Below are positions 48,141-56,965 of a stretch of 64,000 bases of DNA, piece by piece. Position 1 is the first letter of the stretch. Every line of letters starts with the position of its first letter. The notes beneath the pieces are model-generated. The model searched no databases, was not told the DNA's origin, and saw only the letters and a list, made by a program, of their open reading frames with translations. The DNA is from a bacterium (GTDB lineage Bacteria > Armatimonadota > UBA5829): contig JAJFUS010000005.1 of NCBI GenBank assembly GCA_021372295.1, forward strand, positions 1-64,000, read 5' to 3'. The position numbers and the translations under genes are program-made.

Positions 48141-48701
48141 CTATTGGTTGTATTCATCTATCAAGCACGTCAGGATCAGGTGCCCAAGTATCAGATGAAC
48201 GTCTTCGACGCGCTGCATGTTGTCGCTGTTTACTACGATCGACTTATGCGCTATCTTCGCCAGCTTTCCACCTGAAAACCCGCACCATCCGACGGAAATT
48301 GCACCCATTTCATTCGCCTTTTCGACTGCTTTGATCACATTGGGCGAGTTTCCACTGCCGCTTATCGCAATTACCACATCGCCCGGCTCCATGAAGCTGT
48401 CGAGCTGTTCGGCAAAGATGCAGTCGTAGCCATTGTCGTTTGCCCATGCGAATATGAGTGGAGCGGCGTCCGTGAGCGCCATCACCTTAAACCTCTTCCC
48501 CGTGCACACCTTAATTGCCTTCTGAAAATCTTCGGCAACGTGGCTTGCGGTCGCAGCGCTGCCGCCATTACCCAGGATAAACACCTGTCGATCTTCGGCA
48601 TGGGCCTTTTTCAGTGTCTCGATGATGTCTCTGATAGGCTCTTCCGGCAGATCGGCGATAGTCTGGGTCACCATGTTCAGGTAATTGGTTATCGCGGACA
48701 T
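48141..48701 (-). CDS. gmhA: Sedoheptulose-7-phosphate isomerase
   Basis: A 186-residue SIS-domain protein. IFILGNGGSAATASHVAEDF-type residues (LGNGGSAATASH), ISGSGNSPNVIKA and the C-terminal EDVHLILGHLI match GmhA, which makes D-glycero-D-manno-heptose 7-phosphate. GAGGGAAT precedes the ATG. It lies between the kinase and the phosphatase of the same pathway. Confidence 0.92.
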   Translation of the reverse strand: MSAITNYLNMVTQTIADLPEEPIRDIIETLKKAHAEDRQVFILGNGGSAATASHVAEDFQKAIKVCTGKRFKVMALTDAAPLIFAWANDNGYDCIFAEQLDSFMEPGDVVIAISGSGNSPNVIKAVEKANEMGAISVGWCGFSGGKLAKIAHKSIVVNSDNMQRVEDVHLILGHLILTCLIDEYNQ

Positions 48702-48787
48702 TTTGGATTCCCTCGAAAATAGCTGAGAGCTGAGAGTCCAGACTCATGAGCACTCAGTCGGCTATTTCTTATTTCGGTCAAAAAACG

Positions 48788-49765
48788 TTATCTTCTTACG
48801 TTAAAGATTATCTTCGATCCATCCCTGGCCATATTTATGGGCATTTCGCGAAGGTGAGAGAGTTTCTTTCGCACGGCTGCCCTGTTTTCCGGCGGAGTGC
48901 AGACCAGAAAGAACCCGCCCCCTCCGGCTCCGGTGACCTTGCCGCCGAGCGCTCCGGCGGACATCGCCAGGTCGTAGAGTTCGTCTATTTCCAGGTTGGA
49001 GACTCCCGTGGCGAGCTGTTTTTTCTTGTGCCAACCCTCGCGCAGAGTGTCTCCAAGTGATGCGATCGTGCCCGATTTAAGGTGTCGGGCTAATTCGTCG
49101 GCCTGATCTCTCATGCCGGTAAGCACAGACATCCTGTCCGATATATTGTCTTTCTGTTCGCTCAACACGTCCGCCGACTTCCGCGTCGTTCCCGTATAGA
49201 ACAGGAGCAGGCTCTCGCAAAGCCTTTGCCTGAGGCTCTCGTCGAGATCGATGTCTGTCACTTCCACTTCTTCTCCGGGGCAAAACTTGAAATGTCTCAG
49301 CCCGCCGTACGCGGCGATATACTGATCTTGTTTGCCTATGGGCTTTCCGAGTATGCCGATCTCTATTTCGCAAGCCTGGCGCGCAAGCGTTTCCGACGAA
49401 ACAGCCTCGCCATTGTACGCGTGTAGGGCGTTCAAGAGGCCGACCGTCACCGTGCTGGACGATCCCAGCCCCGACCCCTGCGAGGGAATGTCGGCCATGG
49501 TCGCCACTTCTATCCCTTTGCTGACACCTACCAGTTTCATTGCTTCGCGAACCAATTCGTGCTGAATTTCGCTGGTCTGGGTCACCATTTCGGTGCGAGT
49601 GTAGCCGACGCGGATCAGATCGTCAAAGCGTTCCTTGACGATGACGTATATATATTTGTCGATGGCCGTTGAAACCACCGCGCCGTAAGTATTGTCGTAA
49701 AAGCCCTTGAAATCCGTTCCGCCGCCTGCGAAGCTGATCCTTAGAGGTGTCTGAGTGATAATCAA
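48788..49765 (-). CDS. hddA: D-glycero-alpha-D-manno-heptose-7-phosphate kinase
   Basis: A 325-residue GHMP kinase. It opens with TPLRISFAGGGTDF, the ATP loop is PSQGSGLGSSST, and VTGAGGGGFFLV closes the fold. This form is HddA, which phosphorylates heptose-7-P at C1 on the GDP-heptose route used for S-layer and capsule glycans. The bifunctional HldE expected for LPS ADP-heptose is not seen. The start is TTG, after GGAGGT. The nucleotidyltransferase (HddC) is not in the window. Confidence 0.9.
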   Translation of the reverse strand: MIITQTPLRISFAGGGTDFKGFYDNTYGAVVSTAIDKYIYVIVKERFDDLIRVGYTRTEMVTQTSEIQHELVREAMKLVGVSKGIEVATMADIPSQGSGLGSSSTVTVGLLNALHAYNGEAVSSETLARQACEIEIGILGKPIGKQDQYIAAYGGLRHFKFCPGEEVEVTDIDLDESLRQRLCESLLLFYTGTTRKSADVLSEQKDNISDRMSVLTGMRDQADELARHLKSGTIASLGDTLREGWHKKKQLATGVSNLEIDELYDLAMSAGALGGKVTGAGGGGFFLVCTPPENRAAVRKKLSHLREMPINMARDGSKIIFNVRR

Positions 49766-49860
49766 GCCCTGCGACCTCCTGTCTACATTGGGATTTTACC
49801 ACAGGTTGGGGTGGTGTTCCAAAGAAAAGTAGAATATAGTTGTTCAGTCTTACGGAATTT

Positions 49861-49941
49861 CTTGGGATCCGCGGCCCCAGCAGGTTCCAAGAGCGGAGGT
49901 CCTTGGTCAGAAACTTGAGGGTCAAACATTCAAGACGTTTT
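49861..49941. repeat. Mosaic hairpin repeat, fragment E
   Basis: Decayed modules (CTTGGGATCC, CCCCAGCAGGTTCCAAG, GGTCCTTGGTCAG, CTTGAGGGTC..CATTCAAG) in the order of copy A lie between hddA and the anti-sigma gene. Relationship is clear only in the last two modules. Confidence 0.45.
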
Positions 49942-49959
49942 GCTGTCACAAAACTATTT

Positions 49960-50370
49960 CTACCTGGCCGCCTTTTGCTTGGCCATTCTGACCTTCATGC
50001 CGTGTTCCGTGCGGCTGTCCTCGAGCACGTCTACGAGAGTGCGCATAATTTCTAGGCCACGGCCATGTTCGTCGCGCAAGTCGGCCATTATCGAAGGTGT
50101 TGGGATCGACTCGGCGCGGCTTTCGTCCTCGACTTCAACAACCAGGCACTCTCCCGAAGCGTGACACCTCACCACCACTACCGCCATATCGGCGTTGGGG
50201 CTGCCATGCGTCACGGAGTTGGTGACAGCTTCGGAAACAGCTACTTCCATGTCGGTTATTTCTTCGCCGACAAAGCCCACCGACTCCGCAAGACTGCGCA
50301 CCCCATGTCTGACGATCGACACATAGCGAGTATCCGCCGGTATTTTGAACTCCAGTGATTTAGTTTCCAT
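49960..50370 (-). CDS. RsbW-type anti-sigma factor kinase
   Basis: A 136-residue GHKL ATPase domain with N-box EVAVSEAVTNSVTHGSP, the G1-like VEVEDES and G2 DEHGRGLEIM. Stand-alone domains like this bind alternative sigma factors or phosphorylate STAS anti-anti-sigma proteins. No sigma factor or STAS gene is adjacent. The ribosome site is weak. Confidence 0.87.
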   Translation of the reverse strand: METKSLEFKIPADTRYVSIVRHGVRSLAESVGFVGEEITDMEVAVSEAVTNSVTHGSPNADMAVVVVRCHASGECLVVEVEDESRAESIPTPSIMADLRDEHGRGLEIMRTLVDVLEDSRTEHGMKVRMAKQKAAR

Positions 50371-50485
50371 TGTCGTAAGCCGTTCAATTTATGGCAAGCA
50401 GGCTTTACCCGGTAGAGCCATAATTTAAACGTGGAAGTGATACTGAATGTTGCGGAGGCGTTTCAGGAGGAATCAAGCGTAAACC

Positions 50486-50576
50486 TGGCGGAGCGGCTGG
50501 GATTCGAACCCAGGAGGGAGTTGCCCCCCTACAGCATTTCCAGTGCTGCTCCTTCGACCAACTCGGACACCGCTCC
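50486..50576 (-). tRNA. tRNA-Ser (GGA)
   Basis: A 91-base class II tRNA with acceptor GGAGCGG/CCGCTCC, anticodon loop CTGGAAA (anticodon GGA), a long variable arm (GGGGGGCAACTCCCTCC region), T-loop GGTTCGAATCC, and encoded CCA (50488-50486). Confidence 0.97.
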
Positions 50577-50615
50577 AACAGGATAATGATAACATAATGC
50601 GGTTTGCTCAGTCAA

Positions 50616-52106
50616 TTATAGTATATACCGGCTCAGGTCTTCGTCCTTGACGATGTCGCGCAGCCTTTCTCGCACATAAGGCGCGTCCACGATAATCTTC
50701 TTCTCTTCGATGTCGGGCGCAGCGAACGATACGTCGTCCAGCAAGCGCTCCATAATAGTGTACAGACGCCTCGCGCCGATGTTCTCCATAGACGAGTTCA
50801 CTTCGGCGGCGATTTTTGCAAGCTCAAAGATGCCCTCGGACGTAAAGTCCACATCGACTCCCTCCGTTGCCAGAAGAGCCTTGTATTGCTTTACCAGGGC
50901 GTTTTTCGGCTCAGTGAGGATTCGCACAAAGTCGGCTTCGGTGAGACTGTCAAGCTCCACGCGGATCGGAAGTCTTCCCTGAAGCTCAGGAATGAGGTCG
51001 GACGGCTTCGAAACATGAAACGCACCGGCCGCCACGAAGAGCATGTGCTGGGTCGAGACCGGGCCGTATTTTGTCATAACGGTGGAGCCCTCGATGATGG
51101 GCAGTATATCGCGCTGAACGCCTTCACGCGAGACCTGCGGGCCGGATTCCGACTCGCGGCCGGCGATTTTGTCCATCTCGTCAACAAATATTATGCCGTC
51201 CTGCTCGGCTCGCTCAATGGCTTCGCGGGTGATTGCGTCCTGGTCGATCATACTTTTGGCTTCTTCGTCGGCAAGGATGCTTCTCGCTTCGGCGACCGTC
51301 ACGCGCTTGCGTTTCCTGCGCTTGGGAAACAGATTGCCGAGCATGCCCGACATATCCATGCCCATTTCTTCAAACCCCTGCTGGCCGAACATCTGGAAAT
51401 GAGGCATAGCGGTATCTTCAATCTCGATTTCGATCTCGCGGTTGTCCAATTCGCCTGACAGAAGCTGTGCGCGCAATCGGTCGCGGATACGCTCTTTTCG
51501 CTCGATCTGATCGCGAGTATAATCGTCGGGCGGAGTTTCCTCTTCTACTTGCTCCTGTGGAATGTCCATCGGCGGAGGAGGATTGCCTGTGCCTGGGAAG
51601 ATATGCCCCATTGCGCTCTGCAGTGAGTCGAACCACTGTTTGGGAACCGCACCCTGACCCGCGCGGCGAGCGGGTGGCTCCATAATATTGAGGATTTCCT
51701 CAAAGGCGCGTTGTTCGGCTACGGGGCGGACTTCGTCAATCATTTCGGCCTCGACCATCGCCACAGCGCGCTGCACCAGGTCTCGCACCATTGAGTCCAC
51801 GTCCCGACCCACATAGCCGACCTCTGTGAACTTAGTCGCTTCGACCTTAACAAACGGCGCGCCTGCGAGGTTCGCAAGCCGCCGGGCGATTTCGGTTTTG
51901 CCGACGCCGGTCGGGCCCATCATGAGTATATTCTTGGGTATGACCTCGTCGCGCAGTTCAGCGTCCAGCCGGCGCCTCCTGAACCTGTTTCTGAGAGCCA
52001 CCGCGACTGCTTTCTTGGCCTTGTCCTGCCCAACTATATATTTGTCCAACTCTTCGACGATCTGTTTGGGAGTCAGTTCCTGCTTGTCTTTCAAATTACA
52101 CCTCAC
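50616..52106 (-). CDS. hslU: HslU ATPase of the HslUV protease
   Basis: A 496-residue AAA+ unfoldase. It has [17 protein letters not shown] and Walker [13 protein letters not shown], then the pore loop [16 protein letters not shown] long intermediate (I) domain about 110-290 is rich in acidic residues. Walker B is [12 protein letters not shown], and sensor-2 and a C-terminal tail (..DLSRYIL) follow that dock into HslV. The nominal GTG start overlaps the hslV stop by four bases. A TTG four codons later, after GAGGTG, is a plausible alternative. Confidence 0.95.
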   Translation of the reverse strand: MRCNLKDKQELTPKQIVEELDKYIVGQDKAKKAVAVALRNRFRRRRLDAELRDEVIPKNILMMGPTGVGKTEIARRLANLAGAPFVKVEATKFTEVGYVGRDVDSMVRDLVQRAVAMVEAEMIDEVRPVAEQRAFEEILNIMEPPARRAGQGAVPKQWFDSLQSAMGHIFPGTGNPPPPMDIPQEQVEEETPPDDYTRDQIERKERIRDRLRAQLLSGELDNREIEIEIEDTAMPHFQMFGQQGFEEMGMDMSGMLGNLFPKRRKRKRVTVAEARSILADEEAKSMIDQDAITREAIERAEQDGIIFVDEMDKIAGRESESGPQVSREGVQRDILPIIEGSTVMTKYGPVSTQHMLFVAAGAFHVSKPSDLIPELQGRLPIRVELDSLTEADFVRILTEPKNALVKQYKALLATEGVDVDFTSEGIFELAKIAAEVNSSMENIGARRLYTIMERLLDDVSFAAPDIEEKKIIVDAPYVRERLRDIVKDEDLSRYIL

Positions 52107-52636
52107 ATCTCGTCCGTCGTGATCTCGTGATTGGTATATATGCAGATATCGGCGGCAATATCCATCGACTTTTGGACGATTTCGAGCGGATTCAGGTCGG
52201 TATTGCGCAAAAGCGCCTTTGCCGCCGCTCCCGCGAACGCCCCTCCCGATCCTATTGCCGCCACGCCTTCGTCCGGCTCAATCACTTCACCGTTACCCGA
52301 TAGTATCAGCAAATATTCGGTGTTCGCCACGATCATCATTGCTTCGAGCCTACGCAGCACTCGATCCGTGCGCCATTCTTTGGCAAACTCGATTACGGCG
52401 CGCTTGAGATTGCCGTGAGCTTCCCTGAGCTTGGACTCGAACTTGTCCGCAAGCGTCTGCGCGTCCGCGACCGACCCCGCGAACCCCATAAGCACTTTGT
52501 CGTCATAAAGCCGTCGGAGCTTGCGCGCCTTGTGCTTCATTATCGTATTTTCAAGCGTAACCTGGCCGTCCGCCGCAATAGCGACCTTGCTGTCTTTCTT
52601 GACGGCGATTACTGTCGTTCCATGTAATTCCGGCAT
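52103..52636 (-). CDS. hslV: HslV peptidase of the HslUV protease
   Basis: A 177-residue proteasome-beta-like threonine protease. The short propeptide MPELHG is removed to expose the catalytic Thr7 (GTTVIAVKK). Lys and Asp of the active site lie in the AIAADGQVT region, and the conserved [11 protein letters not shown] segment is present. It forms the double hexamer core for HslU and is translationally coupled to it. Confidence 0.96.
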   Translation of the reverse strand: MPELHGTTVIAVKKDSKVAIAADGQVTLENTIMKHKARKLRRLYDDKVLMGFAGSVADAQTLADKFESKLREAHGNLKRAVIEFAKEWRTDRVLRRLEAMMIVANTEYLLILSGNGEVIEPDEGVAAIGSGGAFAGAAAKALLRNTDLNPLEIVQKSMDIAADICIYTNHEITTDEM

Positions 52637-52654
52637 TGCTGCCCCCTTCCACGT

Positions 52655-52741
52655 AGAAATTTTGAATTCTAAATTTTGGATTTTGAGTTTTTGTTATGCG
52701 TACACTTAACTCAGAATTCAGAATTTAAAATTCAGAATTTA
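52655..52741. repeat. AT-rich intra-operon repeat, copy 2
   Basis: Two blocks of AATTC/AAATTTT units flank a short unique stretch between xerD and hslV. They share wording (AAATTCAGAATTTA-type) with the element at 23466. Strong AT bias contrasts with both neighbours. Confidence 0.6.
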
Positions 52742-53647
52742 TCTCTCCATCTTCTCGCCGCCAAGCGCGGCCCTCGGGTGGGCGCGGTCGTAGACTTCTT
52801 TCAACCTTTCCCCGGAAACGTGCGTATAAATCTGTGTGGTTATCACGCTTTCGTGCCCCAGCAGTTCCTGGACGCTTCTGAGGTCGGCTCCGTGATCCAT
52901 CATGTGGGTAGCGAAGCTGTGCCTCAGGGTATGCGGGCTGATCTTCATGGAGTCGCTTATCTGTTCGACGTATCTGTCCAGAATCCTTCGGACGGATGAA
53001 CTTACCAGTTTAGTGCCTCGATACCCGAGAAATAGCGCGTCGGTCGATTTTTTGCTTTTTGCGGCAAGTTTCGGGCGACCGCAGTCCATATACGACTTCA
53101 GCGCTTCCAAAGCATGCGAGCCGACGATAACTATACGTTCCTTATTACGCTTTCCGATCACATTAAGTTCGTCTGCATGCGGAGAAATATCGGTTGTTTT
53201 CAGACTGAGCAGCTCGCTGACGCGCAGGCCGGTGGAGTAAAGCGTTTCCAGGATTGCGCGATCCCTGAGACCTTCGGCAGTGACCTGATCGGGTGCGTTC
53301 ATCAGGCTCTCGACCGTCTCCTCGCGCATAACCTTTGGCAGCGTCCGGGATTGCTTCGGAGGCCGGACGCCTTCGGTGGGGTCGCTGTCGACTAATTCGC
53401 GCTTTGCGAGGTAATGGAAAAACGACCTCAGCGCGGCAAGTTTTCGCCCGGTCGACCGTTTCGCCTGACCGGTTTTTTGCAGATGCGCAAGGTACCGGCG
53501 GATAAGCAGCTGGTCGACAATCGCGCCGGTTTCCTCGGCAAAGTCCAGGAACGCGAGCACGTCCGAGGCATACGCCGTAAGCGTATGTTCGCTTGCCCGC
53601 CGCACCAGGCGCATATATTCTATGAATGCTTCAAGTCGATCTTTCAT
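52739..53647 (-). CDS. xerD: Site-specific tyrosine recombinase XerC/XerD
   Basis: A 302-residue recombinase with a SAM-like core-binding N-domain and the full catalytic set R142 (STGLRVSEL), K166, H239-xx-R242 (HTLRHSFATH), H265 and nucleophile Y274 (IYTHV). Length and a position next to hslUV match housekeeping XerC/D, which resolve chromosome dimers with FtsK (encoded at 23501). ATG 53647 lacks a Shine-Dalgarno but has an extended -10 box ten bases upstream, suggesting a nearly leaderless mRNA. Confidence 0.92.
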   Translation of the reverse strand: MKDRLEAFIEYMRLVRRASEHTLTAYASDVLAFLDFAEETGAIVDQLLIRRYLAHLQKTGQAKRSTGRKLAALRSFFHYLAKRELVDSDPTEGVRPPKQSRTLPKVMREETVESLMNAPDQVTAEGLRDRAILETLYSTGLRVSELLSLKTTDISPHADELNVIGKRNKERIVIVGSHALEALKSYMDCGRPKLAAKSKKSTDALFLGYRGTKLVSSSVRRILDRYVEQISDSMKISPHTLRHSFATHMMDHGADLRSVQELLGHESVITTQIYTHVSGERLKEVYDRAHPRAALGGEKMER

Positions 53648-53657
53648 ATCTTGAGGG

Positions 53658-53687
53658 ATTGTAGCATAATTGCGAACCTGTATGGAA
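53658..53687 (-). promoter_or_regulatory. Extended -10 promoter of xerD
   Basis: On the minus strand TG-C-TACAAT (-10 at 53663-53658) is preceded after 18 bases by a weak TTCCAT. The start point would be only a few bases before the xerD ATG. Confidence 0.45.
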
Positions 53688-53748
53688 TACCTAAATATGA
53701 GAGGCCGTGCGCCCGATAACATGCAAGGTTGCGCACGCTGGAGGAGTC

Positions 53749-53958
53749 ATGAAAAATCCATCTAAGAATAAGCTGAAAGTAATAAAGATACTCGACCCAC
53801 TCCTGTGTGTGCGCTGCGATCACGCCTATATTGCGGACGTGGTGATGAAAGAAGGCACGCGAAGAAAGATGTTTTATTGCTCCCGGCTCGACTGCGACAA
53901 CTGGGTTTCACAGACTGCTTCACAGGTGAGCCAGGACGAGATGGATCAGGCCGCCTAA
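53749..53958 (+). CDS. Small zinc-ribbon-like protein
   Basis: A 69-residue basic protein with CVRC near residue 21 and a CSRLDC pair about 24 residues later, the spacing of a single zinc ribbon. GGAGGAG sits just before ATG 53749. It diverges from xerD and converges, with a four-base overlap, on a glycosyltransferase gene. Possible nucleic-acid or protein binding; function unknown. Confidence 0.7.
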   Translation: MKNPSKNKLKVIKILDPLLCVRCDHAYIADVVMKEGTRRKMFYCSRLDCDNWVSQTASQVSQDEMDQAA

Positions 53959-54818
53959 TGAGGCGTTGCCCGCTTGACGAGCGACCGCTGCCTCAGCCAC
54001 AGCGCGATCATGGCAAGCGGCGTTAGAAGTATCTTCGGGCTGCGAGAGTTGTATTTCAGGAAAAACTTCAGCATGCTTTTGTGATGCTGCTTTATCATCG
54101 GGATCGGGTTTTGGTCGCTGGCCGCGCCTATTCGATGCGAAACCGACACCATCGGGAAGTAAACCACACGCCAATTGGCAATATGCGCCCGTTTGCACCA
54201 GTCCACATCCTCCAGATACATGAAAAATCTTTCGTCCAGAAGGCCGATCCGCTCGAAAGTCTCTCTTCTGACCATCAGCGCCGAGCCTGACAGCCAATCG
54301 ACGTCCGCCTCGCGGTCATGCGCCCAGTCGGTCATCAGATACTCCCGCACGAACCTGTTTTTGGGAGACAGCTTGCCGAAAATGGTGTGCCGGAATATCG
54401 CGGCGAACATGGTTGGGAAGTGACGCGCGGAATACTGCACGCTGCCGTCCGGGTTCAATACTTTTGGCCCCAGCATCCCGACGTCCGGGTTGTCGTCCAT
54501 ATACTTCGTCATTTTCGCCAGGAGCTGTGGGTCGAGCATCCGGCAGTCCGGATTTAGAAGAAGGACATAACGTCCTTGCGACTTGCTGATCGACAGGTTG
54601 TGCGCTCTTCCGAACCCGACGTTCTTGCTGTTTTCAATCAGCATTACACGCTCGCCAAACTCGGATTGCACCATCTGAGCCGTGCCGTCGGACGAGGCAT
54701 TGTCCACCACTATCAGCTCGAACTCGACCGAGCATTCCTGCGCAAGCGCAGAGTGAATGCAGCTTCGAAGTTCGTCTTTTGTGTTCCAGTTGACAATGCT
54801 TACTGTTACGTCGATCAA
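53955..54818 (-). CDS. Family 2 glycosyltransferase (rhamnosyltransferase-like)
   Basis: A 287-residue GT-A enzyme. It has VTVSIVNWNTKDEL, VVDNASSDGT (nucleotide-sugar site), LLLNPDCRM (the metal-binding DxD equivalent), DWLSGSALMVRRETF and FFMYLEDVDWCKRA (catalytic ED). The C-terminal hydrophobic helix may anchor it to the membrane. TTG 54818 follows AGAGG and begins two bases after the stop of the upstream transferase. A longer frame to 54869 would overlap that gene. It probably adds sugars to a surface polysaccharide. Confidence 0.88.
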   Translation of the reverse strand: MIDVTVSIVNWNTKDELRSCIHSALAQECSVEFELIVVDNASSDGTAQMVQSEFGERVMLIENSKNVGFGRAHNLSISKSQGRYVLLLNPDCRMLDPQLLAKMTKYMDDNPDVGMLGPKVLNPDGSVQYSARHFPTMFAAIFRHTIFGKLSPKNRFVREYLMTDWAHDREADVDWLSGSALMVRRETFERIGLLDERFFMYLEDVDWCKRAHIANWRVVYFPMVSVSHRIGAASDQNPIPMIKQHHKSMLKFFLKYNSRSPKILLTPLAMIALWLRQRSLVKRATPH

Positions 54819-54820
54819 AG

Positions 54821-55663
54821 TCAGCCTCTTATGGACATATTTACCCGTATGCACGCAACGACGAGCCAATATACCGGCGCAGGTATCTTTCCCCGGAAGT
54901 GCTTGTTGTAAAACCTCAAAAGCGATTCGTGTGACTCACGCCTCATTTTGCGCTTGTCAATCTGGCCGGTTCCCGCGCCGCCGTGGTGAATTATGGTCGC
55001 ATCCGGTGTGAAATATATCTTGTAGCCGATTTTGTAGGCGCGATACAGCCAGTCGACTTCATTGAAGAATATCGGAAAGCGCTCGTCGAGGATGCCGACT
55101 TCATTTAGTGCGGCTCTGCCTAGTATCAGGCACGACCCCATCGGCTGATCGACCTCGGCGACGCAATCGTATTTGAAATACGTCATTCTATACGCGCCCA
55201 GTGTCCGGCTTTTCGGAAATAATCGTGAAAGCCCCATATACTCCCAGGCGATTGGCCCCGGGTATGGAAATGATCGCACCGAGCGGTCGATTGTTCCGTC
55301 CGGTCGAACCAATTTCGATCCGGCTGCCGCCGCGTCGGGGTGAGAGTCCATAAACGCGACCAGCGCGTCGATTGCGCCTTCGGTTACTTCGGTGTCCGGG
55401 TTCAGCAGTAATACGTAGTCTCCCTGTGCAAGTGCAAGAGCCTGGTTGTTGCCGCGCGCGTAACCGTAATTTGCGGAATTTGCGATAAGCTGGACGCTGG
55501 GGAACTCGGATTTGAGAGAATTCCCGTCGAAGCCGTCCGAAGCGTTATCCACTACGATGACTTCGCAATCGCATGCCGGCGCGTGAGTCTCGATAGACTT
55601 CAAGAGTGTCTTTAGGAGACCGGTGGTGTTCCAGTTAACGATTATAATTGATAATCGCACCAA
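54821..55663 (-). CDS. Family 2 glycosyltransferase
   Basis: A 280-residue paralogue of the next gene, with LSIIIVNWNTTGL, VVDNASDGFDG, LLLNPDTEV, GSCLILGRAAL and FFNEVDWLYRA. The two have the same domain order and about the same length and likely act in sequence on one glycan. The GTG start overlaps the upstream HAD gene by 29 bases. Confidence 0.88.
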   Translation of the reverse strand: MVRLSIIIVNWNTTGLLKTLLKSIETHAPACDCEVIVVDNASDGFDGNSLKSEFPSVQLIANSANYGYARGNNQALALAQGDYVLLLNPDTEVTEGAIDALVAFMDSHPDAAAAGSKLVRPDGTIDRSVRSFPYPGPIAWEYMGLSRLFPKSRTLGAYRMTYFKYDCVAEVDQPMGSCLILGRAALNEVGILDERFPIFFNEVDWLYRAYKIGYKIYFTPDATIIHHGGAGTGQIDKRKMRRESHESLLRFYNKHFRGKIPAPVYWLVVACIRVNMSIRG

Positions 55664-56315
55664 GCACCTCCCTGAGACTGCGCGCCACGAAGTCCGGCGC
55701 GATTTTGGAGAAAAAGTCCGGCGGCCTGTCGTCGCGCAGGAACCCGATAGTCTTCACCCCGGCGGCTTTGCCGCTGGCTATATCCATAATGTGGTCACCG
55801 ACCATCACGCTCGCCTGGGGTCTTGCGTCAAGTGATTCGAGTGCGATGAGCACCGGGTCGGGATGCGGCTTGTGATGGATGGCGTCTTCTCTGCAGATGA
55901 GCACGTCAGGCTCTATTCCGGCGATCATTATCGAATGCTCACTGGCTTTTCGACAGTTTCGAGTAACGATGCCGACCTTGACGTTGCGCGATTTCAATTG
56001 CTCGATCATGTCCGACGCATAGGGAATTACCGTGCCGCCGCGCGCATGCTCGATCTCGATTTCTTCAAGCACGACCATTGCGCGCTCGCGCAGGGCGTCG
56101 ACTTCATCATCTCGACCATCGGAAGCGAGCCAATTCACGGTTCCCTCTACAACGGCCAAAACGTCCAGCAGCGCCAGACCGGAAGTATCTACCCCGTTTT
56201 CGGCTGCCAATTCCAGCATTTTGCGCTTCATCAGAGGGAAGTTGATGTTGGTTTCCACCAGCGTCCCGTCGAGATCGAAGAGAGCGGCGTCAACCTCATT
56301 GAGCAATGGTCTCAT
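55635..56315 (-). CDS. HAD-family phosphatase (phosphoglycolate phosphatase-like)
   Basis: A 226-residue HAD hydrolase with motif I ALFDLDGTL near the N-terminus, motif II GIVTRNC, Lys in HHKPHPDP and motif IV VMVGDHIMD. A helical cap lies between motifs I and II. It resembles Gph-type sugar phosphatases. I place the start at ATG 56315 because a consensus promoter (TTGACC-N17-TATAAT) ends seven bases before it. Earlier ATGs (56324, 56351) would lie within that promoter. The mRNA would then be leaderless. Confidence 0.85.
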   Translation of the reverse strand: MRPLLNEVDAALFDLDGTLVETNINFPLMKRKMLELAAENGVDTSGLALLDVLAVVEGTVNWLASDGRDDEVDALRERAMVVLEEIEIEHARGGTVIPYASDMIEQLKSRNVKVGIVTRNCRKASEHSIMIAGIEPDVLICREDAIHHKPHPDPVLIALESLDARPQASVMVGDHIMDIASGKAAGVKTIGFLRDDRPPDFFSKIAPDFVARSLREVLGAIINYNR

Positions 56316-56322
56316 TGCATTC

Positions 56323-56351
56323 ATTATAGATTCCGAAAAAATCCTGGTCAA
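56323..56351 (-). promoter_or_regulatory. Promoter of the HAD/glycosyltransferase operon
   Basis: TTGACC (56351-56346), 17 bases, TATAAT (56328-56323) on the minus strand, immediately before the HAD gene and directing the two transferases as well. Confidence 0.75.
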
Positions 56352-56357
56352 TCAAAG

Positions 56358-56388
56358 AAAAGGGGCGGAATATTATTCCACCCCTTTT
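56358..56388 (-). terminator. Terminator of the zinc-ribbon gene
   Basis: AAGGGGTGGAAT pairs with ATTCCGCCCCTT on the minus strand, with a T-G wobble that would be a C-A mismatch on the plus strand, and is followed by TTCTTT. It separates the zinc-ribbon gene from the next promoter. Confidence 0.7.
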
Positions 56389-56414
56389 GTGTCACTCATC
56401 AAGTTCGAGCGGGA

Positions 56415-56594
56415 CTACCAGCGACCTCCGCCGCCATAGCCGCCGTCGTTCTTCTGGGACTTGCGAATCTCTCTGCATGACTTGCAGCGGATCGGTTCGC
56501 TAAACCCTCTGGACTGGAAGAACTCCTGCTCACCCGCGGTGAAGATGAAGTTCTGACCGCAATCCTTGCACTTGATTTCTTTGTCTTGGGACAC
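56415..56594 (-). CDS. Small zinc-ribbon protein (zf-trcl type)
   Basis: A 59-residue protein starting at GTG 56594, six bases after GGGGGT. It has CKDCGQNFIFTAGEQEFF and RCKSCREIRK, the two CxxC knuckles and the 'FTAGEQEFF' core of the small probable zinc-binding domain family widespread in bacteria. A Gly-rich tail (GGYGGGGRW) ends it. Function is unknown, possibly nucleic-acid binding. Confidence 0.85.
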   Translation of the reverse strand: MSQDKEIKCKDCGQNFIFTAGEQEFFQSRGFSEPIRCKSCREIRKSQKNDGGYGGGGRW

Positions 56595-56851
56595 TTGTTT
56601 ACCCCCTGGGTATTGTTTTTCTAACTTCTGCGCAGCGAACGGACTTTTGGAAATGGGGGGTTACACTTGCACCCTAGGACTTAACTTTCCTGTTGCCATA
56701 TCTCTAGCCCAACTCCCAGCCCTGCACGGCTTTTGCCGCCAGGTACAGAAGCGTTATCTTATTGTAACACACAACATCAGGTTTTTGGCGAATTATTTTG
56801 AGTAAAAGCATCCAAATCCGAAAAACTTGTCCGGCGGCGTCATGTTTTGGG
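56595..56851 (-). other. Long non-coding leader region of the zinc-ribbon gene
   Basis: No gene is visible here. On the minus strand a CCTG-G-CGGC-AAAA-GCCG-TG-CAGG hairpin and further G-rich segments occur 100-150 bases before the zinc-ribbon start. They could be part of a structured 5' leader. I recognise no known riboswitch. Confidence 0.35.
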
Positions 56852-56880
56852 TTGACAGATTGCATTCTTCATGGCATACT
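56852..56880 (+). promoter_or_regulatory. Promoter of the PEP-CTERM gene
   Basis: TTGACA (56852-56857), a 17-base spacer and CATACT (56875-56880), about 85 bases before the start codon. Confidence 0.65.
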
Positions 56881-56965
56881 GCTGCAGTATTCTTCACAAC
56901 CATATCGCAATCTCATCAATATGTAAGTCTGCTGATTATGTTATCAACATTTTGAGGACTGTTCA

